A stretch of DNA of 64,000 bases from Hyposmocoma kahamanoa. Lineage: Eukaryota > Arthropoda > Insecta > Lepidoptera > Cosmopterigidae. This document shows, one piece after another, positions 1 through 12,400 of the stretch. The stretch covers positions 7,530,199 through 7,594,198 of the forward strand of contig NW_020654422.1 of assembly GCF_003589595.1 (NCBI RefSeq), given 5' to 3'. The notes below the pieces were generated by a model that worked only from the letters and a program-made list of their open reading frames with translations, had not been told where the DNA came from and searched no databases. Each line of letters opens with the position of its first letter. Position 1 is the first letter of the stretch. Both the position numbers and the translations under genes were made by a program.

Positions 1-103
1 TTTTTTTTACATGATATACATTTAATGTTATTCCTCACAACTTTCATTGTACATAGGGCGCACTATAAGTTTCCGGAACTGGCCACTTACATAAACAATA
101 TTT

Positions 104-263
104 CTGTGGCTCTAGTGAGAAGGGATACAAGTAAAAAAAGCCAACTTTACAAGGAAACGCGTAAACACTGAACGCTTAATATCATATTAACTTTGAACTG
201 TTTATCGCGTCCCTTTATAAAGTTGGCTTTTTTTACTTGTACCCCTTTTCACTAGAGCCGCAG
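104..263. mobile_element. 160-bp MITE nested in the mariner copy
   Basis: Inverted repeats of about 46 bp begin ctgtggctctagtga and end tcactagagccgcag, with a centre of about 70 bp. The insert is flanked by ATTT at 100-103 and 264-267. The mariner copy at 58 kb has a single ATTT here, so this is an empty-site proof of a 4-bp target duplication. No coding capacity. The superfamily is not recognised. Confidence 0.88.
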
Positions 264-301
264 ATTTAAAAAGTAATTACAACATTTGAAAATGGAACTC
301 T

Positions 302-1102
302 TTGGCTGTAGAATACAATTTGTTTCATCTGACTGTCGACGAATTTCGTGATGGTCGCCCGTCCACTGCTGTGAACAACAAAAACATCGATGCTGTGCGC
401 CGTACGATCAAAACAGACAGGCATGTAAAGACATACCATGAGATTCGGGCTTCTTTAGGCATAAGCATGAGTCAAATACAATCAATACTACACAAACATT
501 TGGGTGTGAAAAAGCTATGCTCTCGGTGAATCCCACAAAATTGGACTGAGGCTCAAAAAACGGATCGCGTTACTTGTTGCAATGCCATGCTTACCAGATT
601 CAACGAAGAGGCGTCAAATTTGGTGTGGGACATAAAAACAGGTGATGAAACATGGATTTATAGTTACGATCCCAAAACAAAGCAGCAATCGAGGGTATGG
701 GTCTTTCGAGATGAGCCGATTTTAAGCAAAGGTTTTAAGCGGATGATTGCTTCTTTTTTTAATAAAACTGCACAGGTGGCTACTGTTGCTTTGGAGAATC
801 GTTGTACCCTGAATAGTTATTGGTATACGACCATTTGTTTGCCGGAAGTTATTGACAAACTCCGTAAAAATAACCGTAAACGCCGTATCATGTTGCACCA
901 CGACATTGCCAGTTCTCACACGGCCAGACAGACGAATGAATTTTTGAAGGTGAACAACGTTGACCTTTTAAGCCATCCCGCGTACAGTCCCGACCTGGCA
1001 CCTTGTGACTTTTATTTAATACTATATATAATATTTCCAAAAATTAAGAACCAGTTACGCGGTCAACGATTTTCATCACCTGAATTGGCTGTCAGAGTAT
1101 GA
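302..1102 (+). pseudogene. mariner transposase remnant (DD34D)
   Basis: Reading-frame pieces at 302-529 and 587-1102 encode a mariner transposase: helix-turn-helix region, GDETWIY with the first Asp, HHDIASSHTA with the second, and YSPDLAPCD with the third. There are 34 residues between the second and third Asp, as in mariner. Stops and frameshifts around 527 and 1015-1035, plus the missing N-terminus, rule out function. Copy 2 is the closest relative in the window. Confidence 0.88.
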
Positions 1103-1266
1103 AAAATACGTTCCGAGATTGTCTCGGAGGAGTGGCATTAACGCTAACGGAGAATATTTTGAGAAACAATAAATTCGTTTCTGACCATTTATAGTATTTT
1201 TTTCTTATTCATTCCGGAAACTTACAATGCGCCCCACGTATAATTTGTATTTGGACCTACTGTTGC

Positions 1267-1430
1267 ATGTCGCAGCATGGCAAATTAGCGATTTGTTGTT
1301 GCACGACAAGGCAACGCTCCAGTTCACATCGCTAGGATTGCAAAACAGGTCTTAAAAGACAGAACTCTCAGATGTCCTCCCATGCTACACTCCAAGACCT
1401 GGCTTCTAGTAACTATTCCCTTTCTTTTAA
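1267..1430 (+). pseudogene. Older mariner-type transposase fragment
   Basis: In shifting frames one reads LLLHDKAT followed after the usual distance by DLASSNYSL, resembling the HDNA...SPDLA-SDY block around the second and third catalytic Asp of mariners. It starts some 30 bp after copy 1 but is a different, more decayed lineage. The match rests on short motifs only. Confidence 0.45.
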
Positions 1431-2879
1431 ATAAAATCTTGTCTTCTAAATTTAAAATGTTGCCGTTATTTGTGTTATTTCGTTATAACTAATCTTGTAT
1501 TGGCTTTGAAATCCAATACGGATGCCCACTACAGTTAATGTAATTTTTGCAATTTTTAATACGTTTTTAATGCGGCACTTGTGCAACACAAACGACTTGA
1601 AACAGTAGCAACATGTATGAAGCGGATACACCTAACGAACGCACTGTGTGTTTTTGCACGATTCCACAGCGGAAATTTTTACCTGGCTAATGAAAATCGT
1701 GAACAACCAGAGCTTAAGGTTATACATACATGTATTAGGTGATATGACGAGTAACCGAGCTATTGTCGATCCTTCGCAAACTACGCACGTAGTTTGATAT
1801 AAAACGGTAAAATGAAATGATTAGAAAAATGGGTACCACACGAATTGCGCGTACGCGCAACGCAGTCTCCAGTCATCCACATAAACTATTACTTGTCAAA
1901 ATGGATTATTCATGATAATCACAGTCGATCAACACAGTGGTTATATTACGGCGACATACCCAAAGAGTTGCCAAAAAAAGAAACAAACCATGAATATTGT
2001 TTTGTTGGTAACTTAATGGCGCACCAGGCGCCCGCTCCTGTTGCGCCATCATAACTTCGTCATTGTAATGTAATGCGGCCGATGATGGCAAGGTTCGCAG
2101 ATAAACAACTATGGCTAATCATCTTATCTTCACCACTACTTCTACACGATAACATCGAGGACATACTACCGAACAAACCGCGTTCAATTTCAGATGTTGC
2201 AGATTCACCACTTCACACTGTTTTCCGCAATTTAGATAATTATCTACAAAGAAATAAAGATAAAAAGACAGAAGTGTATGTATAAGATAGGAGTATTTTG
2301 AATTAAACAATGTTATTTTTTAAACTTGTGGTTTGAATTCTTGTATAGGCAATTCATACTTTTTAACTCTTATTAGATGGGTAATGTAATTCGATATCTG
2401 ACGAATAACCTTCTACTAAATTTATATAAGTAATATATATTCCATAATAATTTTCATTTCTTTTATGAGATTATATTAATTTTACTGCAGGGAAGTTAGG
2501 GTCGTAAAAGTTGTGTACGACTAGACGTGATATTATCAATCAATCTTGCAAATACTGTATCTCAAGAAACTGTCATATTTATCATGAAAGTTTTATCATT
2601 ACCGTTTCTCCGACAACGTTTGTTTAAACCACGAAGGAAGGCACTAGCGATAAGACATTGGTTATCAGTTACGTAATTTACAAACCCACTTTGAAGTAAC
2701 TAAGATGTAACTTACTAGTACTATTTGTGTGATTAGAATTTCTGGAGGGTACATCCACTGGTTCACTTGAAGTATGTACTCCTTGCGCGAATACGCTCAT
2801 TGCCGTGGGTCTGAAAAAGATAAAAACTAATTTAGCGTAAACATCATACGGTGGAAGAATTTATAAATTTAGATTACGC
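1431..2879. other. AT-rich intergenic stretch
   Basis: No coding exon, RNA gene or recognisable transposon seen. Short open frames here have no splice signals or family motifs. Confidence 0.5.
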
Positions 2880-3105
2880 TTATAGAATGATTGTAAATTG
2901 CGTATATTTGTTTTTCCAAAAAAACCAGCGTTTAAGGCCCGTTACAGGTTCCGAAGTCAGCTGTGACTATGGGACCTATCTTTACAGGTCCTTTGGGGCA
3001 CGAAACGTTGGTTTGTTTGAAAAACCAAACATACGCGATTTAGATCTGAAGTAAATCTCATTTCCTATGTTTAACAATCGCAAAAACTTAAGAACTAGAT
3101 TAGTT
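2880..3105 (+). repeat. Foldback dispersed repeat, diverged copy
   Basis: A left arm (gcgtatatttgttttt) and right arm (aaaccaaacatacgcga) are inverted around a core with gactatgggacct. The right flank catttcctatg...aacaatcgc matches the better-preserved copy at 16882-17066. Confidence 0.6.
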
Positions 3106-3222
3106 TTTGCCAGCCACTTCAGATGAAGATACATAGAATTACATAAATAATCGACATTGTTTTTGTGCTGTTTAAGTGTGGTAAGAAATCGGTTTAGTTA
3201 GATAGATCAACATCCCTTTTAA

Positions 3223-3548
3223 GCGACTTCAAAAAAGGAGGACGTTCTGGTTTTTTTTTATGTATGTTACGCAATTAGTTCAGCAGCAGTTCACAAATTT
3301 GAACCGATTGATCTTGATCAGTACAGAGTACCAAAAAACCGACCTCAAAAGTCATTCATCCCCTAGTTTGCCACTCTTAGAGGCGGAATATTTTCTTCAA
3401 ATTTAAATCGGACCACTGCTGCCCTCTTTCCAACAAAAAGAATCATCTAAATCGGTTCACAAATTTTTATTATTTTCCGGAATTATCGCGTATCATACAT
3501 ACAAAAAAAAAACATATAGTCGAATTGGGACCTCCTCCTATTTTTTTA
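3223..3548. repeat. Lepidopteran dispersed repeat, two inverted partial copies
   Basis: gcgacttcaaaaaaggagg starts a plus-strand partial copy. From about 3325 the sequence is the reverse complement of the family's end (accgacctcaaaagtca), running back to cctcctccta at 3545. Other copies lie at 29287 and 39190. Confidence 0.7.
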
Positions 3549-3664
3549 CACAACAAAACAAAGCGTTAGTCGGCGCTGGCGAATTACTGCACTGCGAAAC
3601 AGCTTTTGAGAATTGCATAATGTATAGGGTTGCTACACCTCGTAATACTTATACATATTAGTCC

Positions 3665-3915
3665 TATGCACACGGCGTATTTTGTACGCGTCGACGAAGC
3701 GCGTATACGTGACTAGACGCGCTGTAAACGCGCGTAAGCATCGCGTATTTTGATAAGAGATAGTTTTAATTTTAGTTAATTTTTGAAATGAAGCAAGTAC
3801 ATGAAATTCTATATAAGCTTCTTGCTAGCAACGCGATATTTGCGTGCATTTGAATCGATTCACTACAGCGCGTCTGCGGCGCGTATACACGCAGATGACG
3901 CACGTATACAAACGT
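3665..3915. repeat. CG-rich palindromic MITE-like element
   Basis: Both halves carry inverted related motifs (gcgcgtatac, agacgcgctgta, and their complements) in otherwise AT-rich DNA. This suggests a degenerate foldback MITE. No clear target duplication. Confidence 0.45.
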
Positions 3916-4242
3916 ATACAAAAACTAGAATGTACAGGTATTGAACAAAACTTGTTGGAATGTTTTGAAAACTAACGAATGACTAATTTTTGCACTTTAT
4001 TTCTTCTATTTACTTTTTCTGTAGCCCTCGGAAGAAAGAAAGGCATAAGCATCAATTTCAAAATTCGGAGATAAATGAGTTTAAAAATTATCTAGATTTT
4101 CTGATTAAAAAGAATAGTTAAAATATATTTGATATTACGTACTTTATTTATGTTAAATATACGTACCTACCTATTTTATACATGAACTTTCAGTGTATTT
4201 TAATTAACATTTGTTTAAACCTTAATTTTCACTTTTACTTAG
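3916..4242. other. AT-rich spacer
   Basis: Nothing recognised. Confidence 0.5.
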
Positions 4243-4480
4243 TAAATAAATAAATAAATATTAGACAACATCACATACGTTGCTTTGATCCCAAAGTAAG
4301 TGGCTAAAGCACTTGTGCTATGGAAATCGGAAACAACGATAGTACCAAAAACACCCAGACCCGAGACAATATAGAAAAGTTACTTTTTTCTACACTGACG
4401 CGGCCGGGGATCGGACCCGGGACCTCAGAGATGGCGATACCATGAAAACCGGTGTGCAAGCCACCACCACAGAGGCCGTC
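4243..4480 (-). repeat. tRNA-derived SINE-like element
   Basis: On the minus strand it starts at about 4480 (gacggcctctgtggtggtgg), carries a box-B-like gggtccgatccccgg, and ends in a (ttta)n tail at 4243-4260. The head-to-tail order is that of a tRNA-derived SINE. Confidence 0.65.
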
Positions 4481-4635
4481 AAAAAAGTAAAAGTAGAAAA
4501 AACTAAAAAAATATTTATTACTGCATATAAAGGCATGTTAACTAGGTAACTTAATGTAACTTTTACCCAACATTTTACTTAAAAACAAAACTAAAGGGCA
4601 CAATACAGTCAGTTGTGCCTTTTTTGTGTTATTTA

Positions 4636-4927
4636 GGCTCAATTTATGTTGCGGCGGAACTGAATAGAAGCGAAATATTGTAACGATATTGTACATAGCA
4701 AACCTAATTAACTTTATGTTCAATTATGCAACATACTAACTAGACACAAGCCAAAATCTTCCACGGAATGCGCGATAATTCTCGAGCATGCGCGAGAATT
4801 CCGCAAAAGATTTTGGCTCGTATTTAGTTTGTACTTTACACTATTGACCATAAAGTTCATTATGCTATGTACAATATTGTAACAAAAATTCGCTTCCATT
4901 CCGTTCCGCCGCAAAATAAATCGAGCC
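4636..4927. mobile_element. 292-bp foldback MITE, Harbinger-like (TTA duplication)
   Basis: Ends ggctc(a/g)attta... are inverted for about 85 bp, including gcggcggaac and attgtacatagca. The middle (4748-4817) folds into a second hairpin with agccaaaatctt and aagattttggct arms. TTA flanks both sides (4633-4635, 4928-4930), the 3-bp TWA duplication used by PIF/Harbinger elements. Related ends bound the composite element in the MFSD6 intron at 46875-49188. Confidence 0.7.
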
Positions 4928-4930
4928 TTA

Positions 4931-5950
4931 TGAAGTAATAATAAGGATACAATCCCGTACATTACTTCCCAAGTCAAATACTTCGATGTAAGTTTCTTTT
5001 AACTTACTGTGTATCCAACAATTATAGAAATAGATTTCTACAAAAATAGAAACCTTTTTTCCTGATCCCGAGTACGTATACAACTCAATTTTGATAAAAA
5101 TGTTACTTGTGCCTTTTTCGTTCGGAGAGCTGTGTATTTCTAATGAGCATTGGAGCATGTAAACGGGTACTGTTCATCAATCAATCATCTTTCATCAATC
5201 CTTGTAATGATCAAATTTGCTTTAAAGCTGTATTATGTAAAAAAACATAAAACAACCAAATGTGTAATTAGCAGATCACCCTATCGACGATTTATTTGTA
5301 TCGATAAAGATTATTATTGTTCTTTGTGATACCGTAGCACAATCTGATAGATTCTTATCGATTGTTGTATCACGTAGACGTAATAGAGTTTAGTCAACGA
5401 GTTTATTTAGGGTCCGCTTGCATGCCCGGTGAAATAACTGATGAATTAAATGAAAATAAATATAATAAAAATAACAAGGTTAATAATCGTAACTCCTAAA
5501 CCACGCATTGAAACCCTTTTGGAAAAACCCGTGGGATGTACATTACGTTGACGATTAATGAAAATAATTAAATATGTTTAATAAAACAATATACACACAC
5601 CGGCAAATTTAGTGGAGCACTAGTCAAAACCCCCACCATACTGCAGTATTTACCTTACTTTTTTATTTTAGGTCTAATCTGAGAATTAAGTATAATCGAC
5701 TGTCATTTTTTCATTCGTTTTAATTTCAAACTAATACAGGTTTGTCGAGTGGTTCGAGGTTGGTTGGCGATTCTACGTTCTTGCTAACTACGTAAATATG
5801 AATTAAAAAGTTTTAATTTTTAAGTTTATTGAATGCCACGACTTTTGACCACAATGATATTCAATTATTTTTGTGAAATTATTACACTATTTGTATTAAT
5901 AATGATCTTTGTATTAATAATTATGTTATAATTATCACTAACAAAAAAAT
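4931..5950. other. Intergenic stretch
   Basis: AT-rich, no supported gene or boundary-defined element. Confidence 0.5.
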
Positions 5951-6022
5951 CCTTCGACCCGGCTGGATTTGAATCGTCTTCCAGCAAACCACGGCAGATA
6001 CTATGCCAACTAAGCTACGGAA
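5951..6022 (-). repeat. tRNA-like SINE head
   Basis: The minus strand reads tccgtagcttagttggca (box-A-like) and, about 50 nt later, gattcaaatcc (box-B-like), about 72 nt in total and ending before a T-run. The acceptor stem mismatches and there is no clear anticodon loop. This favours a tRNA-derived SINE relic over a functional tRNA. Confidence 0.55.
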
Positions 6023-6460
6023 CGAACTAGCGGAACTTAAGAAATTTTCAATGTGCTCGTTGTAGATCTTTGTTTTTGGTTTTTAACGACTTGATGTAGC
6101 GCCATCTGTGAGAAATCTATTTCTTCACTCAGCCTTTAAAGCTACCACCAGCTGACCAGAGATGTCGCTTCAAGTTTTTTTGATAAAGTATGATTTAATC
6201 ATTTTCAGTGAAAAAAGAATGCATCTTGTTTCATTTAGATTTTTCAATCAGGTTTCCATGAGCATGTTAAAAGACTAAGTCGACTTTATGTCTCATTCAT
6301 ATTAGACATAAACGTTACTATTTTGTTTTCTCATTTTGTTTTCGTTCACCTAAATTTTCCGGTGAGTTCTTTTAACCTTTTTTTTATAAAAAAAAAGTAA
6401 GTGCGCATGACTTCCATCTCACCATGAGGTATGTTTTATGTGTGTATTAACAATTTGGTC
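6023..6460. other. Region downstream of the bestrophin stop
   Basis: Would hold the 3' UTR or further exons of the minus-strand bestrophin gene. Nothing else recognised. Confidence 0.4.
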
Positions 6461-9400
6461 TCACCTGTTCTCTGGCCGTTTGCCCATGCTGGTTATTGTG
6501 GCTTGCTCGTCTACCTCCTCGATCACTTCATTAGCAATCTTCATGCTCCCAGCTACGGCTGTTGCGGGTTTATTCAGTGACGCATTGCTAGCAGATATTG
6601 TAAATCTTGATCCTGAAACTATACACTTGTATATTACGAGACAATTTTTATTGAAAATGTTAATATTCTAGATTTCACTTTCGCACCGTCTACGTATACT
6701 ACGTTGAATAATGAATACTATTATAGAAAAGTAGGTACCAACAGATGTATAAATGATAATGTTGATACTAAATAGATTCATTTCAATAAGAACTGTACTT
6801 TCGTCTGATCGTGAATTGAATGGAAATTGCAATCACAATGTAGCGTAACAGACTTTGTATTGAATCCCGATTAATGATGTACGTTTCACGTATTAAACGT
6901 AAGATCATTAAAATGCGATTACCACTGCCATCAGTTTGCGTAGGTGTTTGTGTCGGGTTTCGCTGGTCTTCCTTTGAGAACAGTCTCTTTAGCATAGAAG
7001 TGACGGAGTTTGCTCTCGTTATGGGAGTCTGCTGCTGTAGTGACGCCATGGAATTTGTGGAACCCATGGAGTTTCTATCCACTTGATCCCGTTTCCCGCG
7101 TTTACTGCTACCTCGCGAAACCATGAAGTGAATGCCCGATTGAGCATCATCGTTCATTTGCAGTTGCTGTAACATTATATAGATGATTGATTATAGCTTT
7201 TATATTCATAAGTAGGTAGTAGGGATATCGTCGTATTTACGACGTAACATTAGAAGGTAGATGTCATGATAGTTAATTAGTTACGGCAACAGTGCTTTTA
7301 CACTAACTGTTGAAAAACAATCAAGTTAACTTTTTGTACGATACACAAAATTAATATGTGGGTAAATAAAGTCTTGGACAAAACAATGTTTAGTTATTTC
7401 AAGTGTCGGACTTCTCAAGGACGAAACACTCAGCAGTTATTTACAGCGAGGTTCAAATTAAAATATCCCACTTGAATAGGTTGAACGATCGTAACAAATA
7501 CATTTATTAGAAATATACGTAACTTAAGAGCCGGTTCACACTTGTACCATTTGCGAAATTGTTTTTCTGGACGGTTTCTAGTGGCGAATGCTAACTTATG
7601 GGCGGAATAGCGTATGGAAATTCATACCATACTATAAACCGTATACGCTGAAAAAAACCGAATCGTTTATTTTTGCTTCCGGGTCTTGTAGAAAACACGA
7701 ATCGGTCGGCCAATCGGATTTACGCACCACGCCGCGAAAAGAGGGTTGTGATATGAAGGTCCAAAGTTATCCAGATTTAAACGCCGTGTTATTGGATACT
7801 GCCAAAATCTTCTGATTCTTCCAAGAAACTTTGTATTGCGAGAAACGGCTCTATCGTATCGGAAAACGCCTCACAAAATGTATAAATGTGAACGCACATG
7901 CGTTTTTTTAACGTATACGGTAGAAAAACTGAATCGAATAAACCGTACAAAGTGTAAACTAGCCGTATAAGTTGTTAAGAACCTTTTATTGTAAACATGC
8001 CTTATCCGCAAATCCATATATTCCAACAAACAACACTTACATTACACACAAATTCTGCGTTAGTAAACAAGACATAGGTATGTTAAAGGAAAAAAATACT
8101 TGTACTCCATAGTAAACACATAAAGTTTCTTAAGTTGAAAGTAAGTATACAAATTATTTGATAGACATCGTGAAGGTGTAGTTAACATTTTTTAATAAAT
8201 TAGTGTGTATGTGGAAAAAACAGAACATAACTTTGTTATTGTTTGTATGTTATGACTAACGTTAATTTAAAAAATATACCACCCAACCTTTGCTTGCTGC
8301 TCCACATTGTTAACATCTAAACTCACACGCCAATTACTAATTTAATCTGAGTAGAGCAGCTAAAAATGGATGCTTTATTATGAATACGAGTATTCATTCA
8401 TTTATGAATAAGTAGGAACTGCAAGCAGGTCTAGTTGTGAAGAAATCTAGATTAAATTTTTATCTTACTAGTATTATAACTGGCTCTACCGGTTTGCGTT
8501 AGTTATTTTCACCATTGTCTACCGTTAGAAACTGTATTAAACATTGCTAAAGGCTGCCAAAAACTATAGTCTTTAATGATATTCCTAAATCAAATCACTG
8601 AAAAAAAAACGCCCAAACTAATGTATCCTTCTTATCTTAGATTTTAGAATAAACGTAATCTTTATATTATTAATCGCCATCATTGCTAAATTCGGTGACT
8701 AGCGAAGTTATTTACACGTTCATACCAAAAATGTTTAATTTTTAGCTTATACCTTAACGGACAATTATGTATTTCAGTTTCTGGTTTTACATCAAAAGTC
8801 TTTACATTAAAATACACCATTTGATGTCACTAAAACTTTGTTTTATTAGCATCAGACAAAAGGACATTTTAGGCCTTTTATTAGGCGCCATTTCATTCAA
8901 TCATTTTATAAGCAAATTATACCGAATAATACATTTTTTTTATTTATTTAATTATTTCTTTTTTTAATCTTGTCATTCCATATATATTAAATTCAAAATG
9001 TCTACATAATTGAACTAATTCAAAGACTTGCACTATAAAAAACTTAAAGAAGCAAGAGGTTCCAAACACTAGAAGCATCTTCATAAAAATTATTAACATA
9101 TCGTGTCGTTTGTAAATGTTCATGTATCATCAATTCTCACGATGTTTTTTTTACTGTAATTTGTCGCCTAAACAAAAAGTTTACTGCTAATGTGTTAACG
9201 TTTTTCTAATTCTAACAAAACGACGTATGTATGTTATTGTTTAATTACATCGGCGCTGTAAAGCGGCAAATGTTTCTCTACGATTTTGAGAGTTAAAAGG
9301 TTTTTTCTAGTACTCTACTAACAGTCCTAACCACAATCGACATTAAGTAAATAACGCAACGTATTTTCAGTTTACCACTTTACATTGAGTTATGGCTGTC

Positions 9401-12400
9401 GTATCAAATTCGTTCCATCAGTGTTCTCTATATTCAGATATAAAACACGTGGAGAGATGCGATTTGCGGCGAATGTTTGAAAGCCGAGTATTAATAGCAG
9501 AGCTGAGAAGTAAAATCGTTTACATTTTTCATAACCTATACCACGGAAAACAGGGTGACTTTTACGGTGTAGGTACAATCAGGCATGACTTTTGTTTAAT
9601 TATAACGAAAGGTACTGTAAGTTGACTATTTGGAATTTTGAGAACTAGGTCTTTTCTAGTAGACTTTAAATGGCAATGTAGCTAAATGTTATGGTACAGG
9701 GTCAAGAGCACGTCAATCTTTAAACTTAAGACTTAAATCCAACTCTATGCCGCTTATGATTAGAACGGTCCAAAGTACAAAGTATCAAGCTTGATGTGAT
9801 GTTGACTGTGCATATAAACTCGAGAAATTATATTACAAGGAATATACTACGGTCAGAATAGCTTCTTTTACATAAAAGGGTAATTTTCAGTTTAGTTGTC
9901 TCCACCTAATTTCAGTGGTTATTTTTATTATTTAAATATTATAGAGTATTATTATCACTGTGTTATTAAGTATTATTTAATATTTGAGTGTAGTATCCTG
10001 AAATATTATTTAATATTCCACGAAAATGTACTCGAATACTTAAATAACAATTGCCACCGAAATTAGTAAGAGAAAAGTAACCTGAAAAATACCCACAAAT
10101 ATATTTACTACGATTTCACCGTTTATGTTAATAGAGTTATTTATTGACTATAAAAAATATTTAATTATTGAGATTTTTTTGTGAAATAACTTAACTAATT
10201 CTGTTATGACAAATTTTTCCGTGTGTTCTACCTTTGTATTCATAATCATATGAATATGTTTTTAACAATGTTTTAGTATTAATACGCCAAATAATCACGT
10301 GATGACAATTTAAAATATTACTATTATGTGTAACCTAAAATCTAAGATAGATTTCGTTTTTTTTGGTTTACTTTCCAAAACAATTAATCTAGAACTAAAT
10401 GTCATTAGAAGCAAAAATTTATTATGTAATCTCCGGTTATCATGGTCACATAATGTGGCTAAGGCTAATTCATCGCAAGCAACGCGCTGTTTTGAAACTA
10501 CATCCTAAAATGCAAATGTGACAAAAAAATTATCGCACCATATGTGGTGTATATTATGAAATAGTATAATTTTGTCGTATTCCCATAATGCAACTTAGCT
10601 CATGTTAGGGCCCGGTATCGCTGTTGAGCATAAAAGTTAGCACATGTTAGGTTACAGAAGTATAATTATTTATTTTCGTAAGAAATTAAAATGCGCGATT
10701 AATTTCCGTGACCTTGGTTGGGAAATACTGAATTATACAAACATTGAATAAGACGTCAATGGCGTCCGTTTTTCATACGCGAAATGTAAACACTTCAACC
10801 TTCTGTGAAAAGTAGAACAGAACGACGTAAGGTACAGGAAAATGAACATAATATTGGCAACCCTTGACACCAACACACTGCTAAGCTCCACGTAATATCC
10901 GAGCGTGCAGCATGCTTAATAAGAGGACGGATCTAACCTCTGGTGGGGCGAACTTGTAACTCACGGTGTTGGATGGCATCATTTCGTCAATCTTCACACT
11001 GGAGGGGTTCACGGTGACCATGCTGCGTTGCCTAGGAGGCACAGCCACGCGAGCAGTAGAAGGTTCTGGATGCTCCTCCCTCTGATTTTCCGTAGCTATC
11101 GTGTACGGCAACTCCGTCGGGAACACTTCATCCCAATACTGATCCTTGAGAAGCTCCGGATGCTCGTGATGCATCTCGTCCACTATCATATAGGATACCT
11201 GCACCAAATTTATTTCAATTATTGAATTTTGTAGGCTTTTGCGATTGTTACACATAGAAAATAAAATTACATAAAAAACGGATTAAACGCGCGTTGACAG
11301 TCAGTCGTCACCATGGGACCTGGACCCGAAACTTAGGTTTGTTTATATATTAAGTTTCATTTCTTTTTATAATTAACTATTTACATGAGAATTAACTATT
11401 TAAATTACCCGCAGCTAGGTGACATCGAACTTTATATTGCATCTATTAATTACGGTCACGTGTTATTTTACAAATGATTGCATTCACATATGTATGTCTT
11501 CGTACTACTAGCACTGAATAGTAGACAAATTTGTTCTAGAGATAAATCTATTACCTACCTGTAAGTCGCGATCAATCAGCCAGTTGACTTCGAAATCATC
11601 GTCATCTTCGCCAAAAGGGTTTATTAGAGACTCTGCCACTTTTAGCCAACCCATGTAGAAAAAAAATTCTAACGTAGTAAATATCGGAAAGTATTGGTCT
11701 ATACTACTTATATTCGAGCCAGCATCCTTGTGTGTCGTTTTATTTTCAACCCATTGACTACCCAATGCCGTCGTCATAAAGTACGAGTAAACAGCTATAG
11801 TAACTACCTAAAATGAGAGCAAAGAAAGCCGATTAAATACAATATTTACAAAACACGAAGTAAACAACGACTTAACGAAACGGAAAATGCGACTAGAGAA
11901 GCAAAATTGTTGGTGAACATAGGTCAGTGAAAACAACATCATAAACATTATATCTGCAATCTTATGGCAGCTTATTGTGAAACTTCATCAACGTGCTTCA
12001 AAGATTTCAAAACTTGTCATACAGTAACCGATTTCATCCAAAATATTTATATAATACAATACACTAAATACAATAAAAACACACCTGAGTATAAACAAGA
12101 GGCACACTGATTGTGTCATAACTGAGCAGCAGTCCCGCTTGCCCTCTAAATTTGTTTAATTCGTCTATAATTGTTTTCACAGCGAAGTCGTCCCTTATCC
12201 TACCCTCTTTGCGGGCCCTCGTCACTATACTAGCCGCCCAAACAATTGGTAACCTAAGAATGAATAGAAAAGTTATTATGCTAAATTCAAAATAAAAATG
12301 TAAAATGTAGATGTTGAAATAAAATACAAACCAGTGTTTAGAAGGCTTTGGAAACTTATCATTAAGATTTATGAGAATCTGTTTCTCATTCTCAAGCATT

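Larger units (their letters stand above)
52..1238 (+). mobile_element. mariner transposon, copy 1 (defective)
   Basis: The two ends are inverted repeats sharing gcgca and aagtttccgga, flanked by TA at 50-51 and 1239-1240. The same ends and body recur at 58157-59379, which fixes the boundaries. The element holds a decayed DD34D mariner transposase. Relative to copy 2, about 230 bp of the N-terminal coding part is deleted at about 337, and a 160-bp MITE sits in the 5' region. It keeps a 3' coding stretch that copy 2 has partly lost, so the two copies decayed independently. Non-autonomous now. Confidence 0.9.

Noticed and set aside
5951..6022. Functional tRNA gene
   Set aside because: Acceptor stem mismatches and no clear anticodon loop; SINE head more likely.
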